NCBI GenBank assembly: GCA_016199525.1 | Contig: JACQGL010000023.1 | Location: 1-32,168 of the forward strand | Length of the DNA stretch: 32,168 bases | Direction of reading: 5' to 3' | Source of the DNA: Armatimonadota bacterium | GTDB taxonomy: Bacteria > Armatimonadota > SYMT01 > JACQGL01 | Shown: positions 24,620 to 32,168 of the stretch, one piece after another | Numbering within the stretch: the stretch's first letter is position 1 | How the letters are laid out: the number at the start of each line of letters is the position of its first letter | Notes under the pieces: model-generated | Told to the model about the DNA's origin: nothing | Seen by the model: only the letters and a program-made list of their open reading frames with translations | Databases searched by the model: none | Translations under genes and position numbers: made by a program

Positions 24620-25087
24620 ATGAGCATTGAACGGGACCTAAAACAGGAACAGGTGATCCACCTGGACCTATCCGCCTATCTGATGGTGGAGCGCAGCACG
24701 CCGGTACGAGAGGTGATCGCCCGCATGCGCGAGAAACGATGCGGTTGCGTGCTCGTGGTGGACAAGGGCCGGCTCGCGGGGATCTTCACTGAACGAGACG
24801 TGCTGTGCAAGTGCGTCGACGCACCGGAGACCTGGGTGCGACCGGTGGAGCAACTCATGACCCCTAACCCGTGCGTTATCCGGCCCGAGGATCGCGTCTC
24901 CACCGCGCTCCAGTTTATGAACCAGGGGCACTACCGGAATACACCGGTGGTGGATGCCGAGGGCAAGGTAGTAGGCAACCTAACCCACTACGCAATCATT
25001 GATTTCCTGTGTGACCGGTTTCCCGAGGGGATCTACAATCTCCCTCCGGACCCGGAGCAGGTGGCTAGGACGCGCGACGGAGCCTGA
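24620..25087 (+). CDS. CBS-domain pair protein
   Basis: A 155-residue soluble protein with two CBS domains forming a Bateman module, about residues 20-75 and 80-140. Signatures are CVLVVDKGRLAGIFTERDVL in the first and NTPVVDAEGKVVGNLT in the second, with LMTPNPCVIRPEDRVSTAL between. Such modules bind adenine nucleotides (AMP, ATP, NAD, SAM) and sense energy state. ATG 24620 has GAGGGG about 8 nt upstream. It lies 71 bp before korA on the same strand and is probably co-transcribed. A second CBS protein follows korB, and the two share GIFTERDVL. It may regulate the 2-oxoacid oxidoreductase; that is inference. Confidence 0.9.
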   Translation: MSIERDLKQEQVIHLDLSAYLMVERSTPVREVIARMREKRCGCVLVVDKGRLAGIFTERDVLCKCVDAPETWVRPVEQLMTPNPCVIRPEDRVSTALQFMNQGHYRNTPVVDAEGKVVGNLTHYAIIDFLCDRFPEGIYNLPPDPEQVARTRDGA

Positions 25088-25158
25088 TCCCTGCCCCTCC
25101 AGCCAGGGTAACGACCCAGTAACGCGTGCGGTCCTGAGAGACCAGGAGGTTCAACACA

Positions 25159-27036
25159 ATGTCTGATCTCGTGGGAGTGGTCCCGTCGCCGGGTAAGCAA
25201 CCGGTTGACTCGATCCTGGAAGAGGTGGACACAGTTGCCGTCCGCTTTGCCGGCGACTCGGGCGACGGGATGCAGCTCACGGGCACCCAGTTCACCAACG
25301 CATCCGCGGTGTTGGGGAATGATGTGAGCACCCTCCCTGACTTTCCGGCGGAAATTCGGGCCCCGGCAGGCACGCTCGCGGGCGTGAGCGGGTTCCAGGT
25401 CAGCATCTCCAGCCACGACATCTACACGCCCGGCGATGCTCCGCAGGTGCTGGTGGCGATGAACCCCGCCGCTCTGAAGGCCAACCTCCCTGATCTGGAG
25501 CCGGAGGGGACGATCATCGTCAACTCGGACAACTTCACCCCCCCGAATCTGAAGAAGGCGGGCTATGACAGCAACCCCGTAGAGGACGACTCCCTGCGCG
25601 GCCACCAGGTCATCGCTGTCCCGATCTCCACTCTGAACCGGAATGCGCTGGAGGACATTGAGGGCCTCTCCAACAAGGAGAAGGACCGCTGCCAGAACTT
25701 TTTCGCTCTCGGCCTGACGTTCTGGATGTACGACCGCACCCTGGACACAACGCTCAAGTGGATCCAGGAGAAATTCGAGCGGCGCCCAGAAGTCGCCGAA
25801 GCAAATGCCCGTGCCTTGAAGGCGGGCTACCATTACGGTGAGACGACCGAGGCGTTCCGCCATCGCTGCCGCGTGCCGCGCATGACCGTGCAGCCGGGGA
25901 CGTATCGCAAGCTCACCGGCAATGAGGCGATGGCCCTGGGGCTGGTTACCGCCGCCCGGCGGGCGGGGCAGACACTCTTCTACGGCAGCTATCCCATCAC
26001 CCCGGCCAGCGACATCCTTCACGAGCTGGCCGCGATGAAGAACTTCGACGTCCGCACCTTCCAGGCAGAAGACGAGATCGCCGCTATGGGCGCGGTTATC
26101 GGTGCGGCATTCGGGGGCGCGTTCGCGGTCACGGGCACCAGCGGGCCGGGCATCTGTCTCAAGAGCGAGGCGATGAACCTGGCGGTGGCCCTCGAACTGC
26201 CTATGGTAATCATCGATGTCCAGCGCGGCGGGCCCAGCACCGGCCTACCCACGAAGACCGAGCAAACGGACCTGCTGCAGGTGATGTTCGGCCGGAATGG
26301 GGAGAGCCCCATGCCGGTCCTTGCGCCGTGCGCGCCGGCCGACTGCTTTACGATGGCCATCGAGGCGTTCCGGCTCGCGGTGCGGGCGATGCACCCGGTC
26401 GTCGTCCTCTCCGATGGCTACCTGGCGAATAGCTCAGAGCCGTGGCGCATCCCTGATCCGGAGGAACTCCCCGCCATCGAAGTGCGCCACCGGACGGATC
26501 CCGAGGGGTTCTTCCCCTATATCCGCGACGAGGAGACGCTGGCCCGGCCGTGGGTGCTGCCGGGCACCCCCGGACTGGAGCACCGTATCGGCGGCCTGGG
26601 CAAGCAGGACGTCACCGGCTACGTCTCTTATGATCCGCAGGATCACGAGCACATGGTGAAGATCCAGGCGGAGAAGGTGGCGCGACTGGCGAACGCGATC
26701 CCCGAGCAGCCCGTCTTCGGGCCGGAGAAGGGCGACTTGCTGGTCGTGGGCTGGGGAAGCACCTTCGGGGCGATCCGCTCCGCGGTGATGGACGCGCAGA
26801 GCGCCGGAAAATCGGTGGCGCACGCGCATATCCGCTACCTGAACCCGTTCCCGCGCAACCTGGGTGAAGTGCTGAGCCGCTACCGGCAGGTCCTGGTGGC
26901 AGAGATGAATCTCGGCCAGCTGGCGATGCTGCTCAATGTGCGCTACGCGAGACGCGTTACCCAGCTGAACAAGGTGCAGGGGCGGCCGTTCAAGATCGCC
27001 GAGATTCTGCGCAAGATCAATGAAATAGTTCGCTAA
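25159..27036 (+). CDS. korA: 2-oxoacid:ferredoxin oxidoreductase, fused gamma-alpha subunit
   Basis: A 625-residue subunit of a two-subunit 2-oxoacid:ferredoxin oxidoreductase (2-oxoglutarate type by length and layout). Residues about 25-200 are the gamma domain, with [11 protein letters not shown] (32-42). Residues from about 240 are the alpha part, with [54 protein letters not shown] and [18 protein letters not shown]. The complex makes or consumes CoA thioesters using TPP and passes electrons to ferredoxin. ATG 25159 has AGGAGG about 11 nt upstream. KorB starts 34 bp downstream. No delta (ferredoxin-type) subunit is adjacent. The exact substrate (2-oxoglutarate, pyruvate or another) cannot be fixed from sequence alone. 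Confidence 0.93.
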   Translation: MSDLVGVVPSPGKQPVDSILEEVDTVAVRFAGDSGDGMQLTGTQFTNASAVLGNDVSTLPDFPAEIRAPAGTLAGVSGFQVSISSHDIYTPGDAPQVLVAMNPAALKANLPDLEPEGTIIVNSDNFTPPNLKKAGYDSNPVEDDSLRGHQVIAVPISTLNRNALEDIEGLSNKEKDRCQNFFALGLTFWMYDRTLDTTLKWIQEKFERRPEVAEANARALKAGYHYGETTEAFRHRCRVPRMTVQPGTYRKLTGNEAMALGLVTAARRAGQTLFYGSYPITPASDILHELAAMKNFDVRTFQAEDEIAAMGAVIGAAFGGAFAVTGTSGPGICLKSEAMNLAVALELPMVIIDVQRGGPSTGLPTKTEQTDLLQVMFGRNGESPMPVLAPCAPADCFTMAIEAFRLAVRAMHPVVVLSDGYLANSSEPWRIPDPEELPAIEVRHRTDPEGFFPYIRDEETLARPWVLPGTPGLEHRIGGLGKQDVTGYVSYDPQDHEHMVKIQAEKVARLANAIPEQPVFGPEKGDLLVVGWGSTFGAIRSAVMDAQSAGKSVAHAHIRYLNPFPRNLGEVLSRYRQVLVAEMNLGQLAMLLNVRYARRVTQLNKVQGRPFKIAEILRKINEIVR

Positions 27037-27070
27037 TCACGCCCGGAAAGGCAGCAGGGAGAGAGAGCTG

Positions 27071-28119
<1,049 letters not shown>

Positions 28120-28123
<4 letters not shown>

Positions 28124-28629
28124 TCTGCCCCGTCTGCAGCCACGACAACATAGCGGGCACAGATGAGTGCGCGGAGTGCCTGGCGAGCCTGGCGCAGGAC
28201 GCCCTGCCGAGCCCCAAAACAACTGCGGAACACAGCATTATGACGGATTCGGTGCTGGCACTCGGTTTACCGGAGCCGGAGTGCGTCCCTCTGGACACCT
28301 CCGCGGCCGAGGCGGTCGATCGCATGCGAGCCCGCCGTTTCGGTTATGTGCTGGTCACCGATGAAGACGGGCGCCTGGTTGGCATCTTTACCGAGCGCGA
28401 CGTGCTGTACAAGATCGTGGGGGAGGTGACTGACCTGGCATCCCTGCCTGTGGCGCGCTACATGACGCGCAACCCCACCAGCATCCCCGCCTCGGCGACG
28501 ATCGCCTACGCGCTGCACCTGCAATCGGTGCACGGGTTCCGGCACATCCCCGTGGTGGATGCCGCCGGCCGGCCGCTGGGCGTCCTCTCCTTCCGACGGA
28601 TTGGGGAGTACATCGAGCGGATCGCGTAG
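28120..28629 (+). CDS. Zinc-ribbon + CBS-pair protein, coupled to korB
   Basis: A 169-residue protein. Residues 1-22 form a compact zinc ribbon with C3-P-V-C6 and C17-A-E-C20. Two CBS domains follow, about residues 55-105 (GYVLVTDEDGRLVGIFTERDVLYKIVG) and 112-168 (YMTRNPTSIPASATIAYALHL, RHIPVVDAAGRPLGVLS). The start overlaps the korB stop by four bases, so it should be made in step with KorB. CBS pairs usually sense adenylates; the zinc ribbon could contact the enzyme or nucleic acid. It is a relative of the CBS protein at 24620, sharing GIFTERDVL. A regulatory role on the oxidoreductase is inferred from position. Confidence 0.9.
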
Positions 28630-28779
28630 CCCTGGCAACCGGTGGAGAGGAAACCGCATCAGCAGATGGGGAGATCAGAAGAGGACTATCTCCGCTGCTG
28701 CTGAATACCGATTGCCACCACCTTATCCCCCACATCCCCTATCCCCCTTCTTACCGAGAATCTTGCAAGGAGGAAGCCG

Positions 28780-29109
28780 ATGACCCAAATCCTGGAGATC
28801 ACCGACGACAACTTCGAAGCAGAAGTGCTGAAGTCCGAACTACCAGTGCTGATCGACTTCTGGGCGCCCTGGTGCGCACCGTGCCGGCGCATTGCGCCGA
28901 TCGTGGAGCAACTGGCGACGGATCTCCAGGGGCGGCTCAAGGTGGCGAAGTGCAATATCGATCAGACGCACGGCGTGCCGGGACGCTACGGGATCTTCAG
29001 CATCCCCACGCTGCTACTGATGGTGAAGGGGGATGTGAAAGAGCAGATCGTAGGCGCCCAGTCGCGGCAGGCGATCGAGGCGAAGATCACGCCGCACCTG
29101 GGGGGGTAG
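28780..29109 (+). CDS. trxA: Thioredoxin with WCAPC active site
   Basis: A 109-residue thioredoxin, the normal family length. The redox pair is C32-A-P-C35 in FWAPWCAPCRR, where most thioredoxins have WCGPC. The cis-proline is in FSIPTLLLM (about residue 75), and D26 (LIDFWAP) is the buried Asp. No signal peptide, so cytoplasmic. ATG 28780 has a strong AAGGAGG ribosome site about 8 nt upstream. It lies 150 bp after the zinc-ribbon/CBS gene on the same strand and may have its own promoter. It would reduce protein disulfides in the cell; any link with the neighbouring oxidoreductase is only positional. Confidence 0.94.
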   Translation: MTQILEITDDNFEAEVLKSELPVLIDFWAPWCAPCRRIAPIVEQLATDLQGRLKVAKCNIDQTHGVPGRYGIFSIPTLLLMVKGDVKEQIVGAQSRQAIEAKITPHLGG

Positions 29110-29140
29110 GATGCGCGGCGGAAGAGGCGCCAGGCAGCGG

Positions 29141-29578
29141 TCATGGCCCCGTCAAAGGCGGGCAGACGACGTCTGCATAACGGACGAAGTCAGCGGCGTT
29201 GAGGGTCAGCAGGTGGGCGATACCGTGGCCCTGCATAAAGGCCACAAGCCGTGCGTCGTGGGCCTGGCGGCCGCGCGCCTGGTAACGGGTACACAGGTCC
29301 AGCCAGCGCTGCAGCAGATCCGGCGGGTCGGGGAGCACCGTGTAGCTGTTCATCACCACGTCGATCTCCTGCCGCGCCTCGTCGGACGTTAGCCCAAAGC
29401 CGTTGACGGCGACAGGGCGCGTCGCCACCACCAAGAACTCCACCACGTTCTGGGGTGCGATGCAGAGATCCCACCCATCTGCGGCCAGCTTGCGGAGAGC
29501 CTGGTTCACCCGCGGGTATAATGGGTCAAGCATGTTCGCATTGCGCAGGACCACGTTGGTGTCCAGCAGCGCTCTCAT
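29141..29578 (-). CDS. vapC: VapC-type PIN-domain toxin
   Basis: A 145-residue PIN-domain ribonuclease with all catalytic acids in place: D6 (ALLDTNVVL), E47 (NVVEFLVVA), D108 (AHDARLVAFM) and D130 (LNAADFVRY). PIN toxins cut tRNA or other RNA in an Mg-dependent way when freed from their antitoxin. The ATG at 29578 overlaps the antitoxin stop by four bases (ATGA), the classic toxin-antitoxin layout. It is the last gene of the leftward operon and converges on the thioredoxin gene 31 bp away. Length and motifs are intact, so it is probably functional. Confidence 0.93.
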   Translation of the reverse strand: MRALLDTNVVLRNANMLDPLYPRVNQALRKLAADGWDLCIAPQNVVEFLVVATRPVAVNGFGLTSDEARQEIDVVMNSYTVLPDPPDLLQRWLDLCTRYQARGRQAHDARLVAFMQGHGIAHLLTLNAADFVRYADVVCPPLTGP

Positions 29579-29820
29579 ATCCGCTCATCGTACAGGTTCT
29601 CTCGGCACAGAGCCTCCGCCGGAATGGGCGGCGCCGAGATCCTGCCGCTAGCCTCCTCCAGCCGGCGGAGACGCTGCCGGATGACTGCCTCGCTGGGCTT
29701 CTCTTCCTCACGCGGCACAGGGGTCAGCTCCACCACCAGCGGCTGGTCGATCGGCAGGTCCACCGGTTCCTCGGGTATGATGACGCGCCCATCGAAGCGC
29801 GCACGGATCGTCACAGACAT
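29575..29820 (-). CDS. AF2212-like (DUF104) antitoxin
   Basis: An 81-residue small protein. Its start, TIRARFDGRVIIPEEPVDLP, is the AF2212-like/DUF104 antitoxin signature. The beta-rich N-terminus is followed by an acidic, helical C-terminal arm (EEEKPSEAVIRQRLRRLEEASG) that would wrap the toxin. ATG 29820 has GAGGTGATCAGG upstream and lies only 5 nt after the mtaB stop codon (29826). The stop overlaps the start of the PIN toxin. A TATAAT on the minus strand (29844-29839), inside the last codons of mtaB, could be an internal promoter for the pair, though those bases also encode protein. Confidence 0.88.
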   Translation of the reverse strand: MSVTIRARFDGRVIIPEEPVDLPIDQPLVVELTPVPREEEKPSEAVIRQRLRRLEEASGRISAPPIPAEALCRENLYDERI

Positions 29821-29825
29821 CCTGA

Positions 29826-31262
29826 TCACCTCACCCCGATTATACCGTAGGCAGGCTCCATCAGCGAGGCCGCCTGGCTGATCTCCCCGCTTGCGCTGCC
29901 CGGCCCGACGCTGGTTACCGCAACACGAACTCGCTGCCCGCGGAGGACGTCTTCCCCTTCGAAGAACACGCGCAGGTAGTTGTCCGTGAGGCCGGTGAAG
30001 AGGCCGGCGCGGCGATCCGGGTGTTCGACCAGGACCTCCACTTCTTCGCCCAGGTAACGCGCGGCGAACTCCCACCCCAGTCGGTCGGAAAGGCACACCA
30101 GCTCCTGCACGCGGCGGTGTTTTTCCGGCGGCGGCACATCGTCCGGCCAGCGGGCAGCGGTGGTGCCGGCGCGCGGGCTGTAGGGAAAGGCATGGATCTT
30201 CAGGAACCGCGCCTCGGCGCACAGGCGCGCCGTCTCCGCGAATTGCGCCTCACTCTCGCCGGGAAAGCCGGCGATCACATCGCATGTGAGGCCCGCCTCG
30301 GGAACGCGCGCATAGATCCGCTCCACCAGGTCGCGAAACTGCGCGGCGGTGCAGCGGCGGCGCATCCGGCGCAGCACCTCCTCATCGCCCGCCTGCAGCG
30401 AGAGATGCAGGTGGCGGCATACCTGCGGGATGGAGGCAATAGCTTCGATGAGGTCATCGCTTACGTCCGCGGGGTCCAGACTGCTCATTCGGAGGCGCTC
30501 GACCCCGGGGATGGCGGCCAGCTCCTCCAGCAGCGCGGCGAGGGGATCGCGCTTCTCACGCCCGGAGCCGCGCCTACGGGCGTCCGCGGGGGCGCGCTCG
30601 TCGCCGTAATCCCCCAGGCAGATGCCGGTAAGGACCAGCTCTCGGTAGCCGCGCGCCGTCAGCTCCCTCGCTTCCACCAGGACATCCGCCGCGGGCCGGC
30701 TGCGCAGGCGACCGCGCGCGTAGGGGATGATGCAGAAGCTGCAGAAGTGGTTGCAGCCGTCCTGGATCTTGATCACCGCCCGCGTGCGAGCTAGTGTCCC
30801 TTTACCCTCGGCCAGCAGTGTAATCAGCTCGGAGGCATCGGGATCGGGCGGGGCCAGGGGATCGTCGGGCATCCCTTCCAGAGGGAAGAGCAGGCGGCCG
30901 CTGCGCTGCAGGAGATCATCCACGATTTCCGCCAGCCGCGGCTTGTCCGCGTTCCGCGCCACAGCGGCAACCCCCGGCAGCGCGCTCACCTCCTCGGGAG
31001 CGATTTCCGCGTAGCAGCCAGTAGCCACCACCAGCGGATCGTCCCCACTCCGCCGCGCGCGTCGGATGGCCGCCCGCGACTTCGCGTCCGCCTCGTTAGT
31101 TACCGAGCAGGTGTTAACGATGCATACATCCGCGGGCTGCCCGAACGGGACCAGGCGGTAACCGCGGCGGAGCAGCGCTTCCGCCGTCTGGCGCGTTTCG
31201 TATTGATTCACTTTGCAGCCCAGGGTGTAGAGGCTCGCCCTGGGCGCTCGTAACTGCACCAT
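29826..31262 (-). CDS. mtaB: tRNA (t6A37) methylthiotransferase MtaB
   Basis: A 478-residue radical-SAM enzyme that converts t6A to ms2t6A at position 37 of tRNAs reading ANN codons. The N-terminal UPF0004 domain has cysteines C16 (LGCKVNQYE), C52 (VNTCSVTNEA) and C83 (ATGCYAE), which hold the auxiliary [4Fe-4S] cluster. The radical-SAM cluster is C170, C174 and C177 in GCNHFCSFCIIPYARG. A TRAM domain ends the protein (about 400-460, FAARYLGEEVEVLVEH). CKVNQYE rather than CQMN marks it as MtaB-type, not MiaB. No clear ribosome site precedes ATG 31262, but the 68-nt distance from the upstream gene suggests one transcript. Confidence 0.95.
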   Translation of the reverse strand: MVQLRAPRASLYTLGCKVNQYETRQTAEALLRRGYRLVPFGQPADVCIVNTCSVTNEADAKSRAAIRRARRSGDDPLVVATGCYAEIAPEEVSALPGVAAVARNADKPRLAEIVDDLLQRSGRLLFPLEGMPDDPLAPPDPDASELITLLAEGKGTLARTRAVIKIQDGCNHFCSFCIIPYARGRLRSRPAADVLVEARELTARGYRELVLTGICLGDYGDERAPADARRRGSGREKRDPLAALLEELAAIPGVERLRMSSLDPADVSDDLIEAIASIPQVCRHLHLSLQAGDEEVLRRMRRRCTAAQFRDLVERIYARVPEAGLTCDVIAGFPGESEAQFAETARLCAEARFLKIHAFPYSPRAGTTAARWPDDVPPPEKHRRVQELVCLSDRLGWEFAARYLGEEVEVLVEHPDRRAGLFTGLTDNYLRVFFEGEDVLRGQRVRVAVTSVGPGSASGEISQAASLMEPAYGIIGVR

Positions 31263-31330
31263 CGTTCAGAGTTTGCGGCGTCGCGGAGACACGTTCCTCT
31301 CCGTGCGCTTTCGGGTCTCGGGGGTGAGAA

Positions 31331-31663
31331 TCAAGCGGGGTCGTCCCCGTTCTGTTGCTCGCGCCGCTCACGCTGGCGAAGCAGCAGGTAGTGGATGCGC
31401 GTGCGCCACTGGCTATTCTTGATGCTGGCGATGAGCGCCTGCTGGCCCTCCAGACGATGGCGGACTTCATCCAGCTGCGGCTGGAGAACCTGCGTTTCCC
31501 CGCTCTCTTCGCCGAACAACGCCGCCAGCCGCGCGTCTTCGAGGCGGGATTCCAGATGGTGGGCACGGATCTGGGTGCGCTCCATCTCGTGATTCAGTTC
31601 CGCCAGGCGCATATGCAGCGCGTGAAGTTTGGTTTTCAACCGATCACTCTCAGACAGCGACAT
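31331..31663 (-). CDS. Small coiled-coil protein
   Basis: A 110-residue charged, helical protein with no membrane segment or Cys. Two long heptad-like stretches are visible, about residues 8-45 (LKTKLHALHMRLAELNHEMERTQ onward) and 60-85 (QPQLDEVRHRLEGQQALIASI). The tail is Arg/Gln-rich (LLLRQRERREQQN). It likely forms a coiled-coil dimer or bundle. Its start codon overlaps the stop of the upstream gene by one base (TAATG), so the two are translationally coupled and may form a complex. I do not recognise the family. It lies 68 bp upstream of mtaB in the same direction. Confidence 0.8.
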   Translation of the reverse strand: MSLSESDRLKTKLHALHMRLAELNHEMERTQIRAHHLESRLEDARLAALFGEESGETQVLQPQLDEVRHRLEGQQALIASIKNSQWRTRIHYLLLRQRERREQQNGDDPA

Positions 31664-31950
31664 TATTCCAGATCCTCCCCTGACAAGTCTGCCGCGGCCC
31701 CCATTGCCAGCGTCACGCGCACCGAGTCTTCCACGAAGCGCGTGATCTCCTCTTCCTCGCGGAGCCCGGCGATCCCCTTCTTCAGCTGCGCCAGGCGACG
31801 CGCCAGGGCCTCGCGAGCCTCAGGTTCCGCCTGCGCCATCTCGGCCCGTAGAGCGCGGACACGCTGCTCCAGGGTCTCTCGCCACTGACGCAGCTCCTGA
31901 CTGGTAGGGCGACCCTGCAAGAACTCCCGAATGGCGTGTTCTTCACTCAT
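31663..31950 (-). CDS. Small helical, charged protein; first gene of the mtaB operon
   Basis: A 95-residue acidic/basic helical protein. The central part (QELRQWRETLEQRVRALRAE, then ALARRLAQLKKGIAGLREEEE) shows heptad spacing typical of a coiled coil. The last third (ITRFVEDSVRVTLAMG) is amphipathic. No Cys, no membrane helix. ATG 31950 was chosen because everything upstream in frame is low-complexity and lies beyond a good promoter (extended -10 at 32016-32011). The ribosome site is weak. It is coupled by one base to the following coiled-coil gene. Function unknown. Confidence 0.75.
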   Translation of the reverse strand: MSEEHAIREFLQGRPTSQELRQWRETLEQRVRALRAEMAQAEPEAREALARRLAQLKKGIAGLREEEEITRFVEDSVRVTLAMGAAADLSGEDLE

Positions 31951-32010
31951 CACGGCAGCGAGCCGATTCGCTTGATTACCAGGCGACCGACCTGGCCCGA
32001 AGCTCGGTTT

Positions 32011-32016
32011 ATTATA
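32011..32016 (-). promoter_or_regulatory. Extended -10 promoter of the mtaB operon
   Basis: On the minus strand this reads TGGTATAAT, a perfect extended -10 (TGnTATAAT). No good -35 lies 17 bp upstream, as is common for extended -10 promoters. Transcription would start near 32003, about 50 nt before ATG 31950. Confidence 0.6.
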
Positions 32017-32078
32017 CCAGATCGTTCCTTCGGCCTCATCCCAGGGCGGATAGGGGATTGCGGAATGCGGCGGAAGAA

Positions 32079-32149
32079 GCTCACGCCAAGACGCAAAGAC
32101 ACTAAAGAATCTCCCCAGGTTCCCGGCGACCTGGCATCTTTGCGTGAGC
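32079..32149. repeat. Nested inverted repeat at the right edge
   Basis: The outer arms GCTCACGC (32079-32086) and GCGTGAGC (32142-32149) are perfect inverted repeats, with CAAAG and CTTTG near them. An inner perfect stem CCAGGT/ACCTGG (32115-32134) has an eight-base loop. The AT-richer core (ACGCAAAGACACTAAAG) resembles dispersed intergenic palindromes seen in other bacteria. It lies upstream of the mtaB operon promoter. Confidence 0.5.
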
Positions 32150-32168
32150 CCTGCCACAAGAAGACGGA

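Noticed and set aside
29517-29522. TATAAT on the plus strand inside the PIN toxin gene
   Set aside because: Lies within coding sequence with no downstream plus-strand gene to drive.

Overview
This is a GC-rich (roughly two-thirds G+C by eye) stretch of bacterial chromosome. The mix includes a small SARP/BTAD regulator, a KGG-repeat stress protein, a DUF1501 protein with a Tat-type leader, a hopanoid radical-SAM enzyme (HpnJ), secreted mosaic proteins and a ferredoxin-type 2-oxoacid oxidoreductase. It points away from Proteobacteria and would fit Armatimonadota, Chloroflexota or a related non-model phylum. No marker in the window settles this. There is no rRNA, no recognisable tRNA, CRISPR, phage or transposase, so this looks like ordinary chromosome rather than a mobile island.

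Left part (1-7250). A DUF255/YyaL-type protein runs off the left edge on the minus strand. It is divergent from a 1283-residue secreted protein that combines an amidotransferase-like domain with a PHP-like domain lacking several metal ligands. A GH1-like glycoside hydrolase follows, flanked by two small multi-TM proteins that look like paralogues.

Centre left (7300-14140). A stand-alone SARP-type regulator (minus) is divergent from a large secreted NIDO/cadherin/propeller/HYR mosaic protein. The AT-rich spacer between them carries two tandem 36-bp repeats plus a partial third copy, a candidate operator. Then come HpnJ (GTG start), a convergent cupin and a small two-TM protein. Strong hairpins sit at several gene ends.

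Centre (14200-22120). A 723-residue protein on the minus strand reads as two degenerate NYN domains followed by four winged-helix-like repeats. Next is a plus-strand run: a PPC/DUF296 protein carrying a GspE_N-like module, a possible PD-(D/E)xK-like protein, a DUF2231 membrane protein and a secreted protein. A phytanoyl-CoA dioxygenase-like enzyme (minus), a four-Cys small protein with a good sigma70-type promoter, and a KGG stress protein follow.

Right part (22600-32168). A DUF1501 protein (minus) precedes a plus-strand metabolic cluster: CBS-pair protein, korA (gamma-alpha fusion), korB, a zinc-ribbon/CBS protein whose start overlaps the korB stop, and a thioredoxin with WCAPC. These suggest oxidative or reductive 2-oxoacid metabolism tuned by adenylate-sensing CBS domains. 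The last operon, read leftwards from an extended -10 promoter near 32011, holds two small coiled-coil proteins, the tRNA methylthiotransferase mtaB, an AF2212-like antitoxin and a VapC-type PIN toxin, with overlapping or nearly overlapping junctions at three of its four gene boundaries. The right edge carries a nested inverted repeat.
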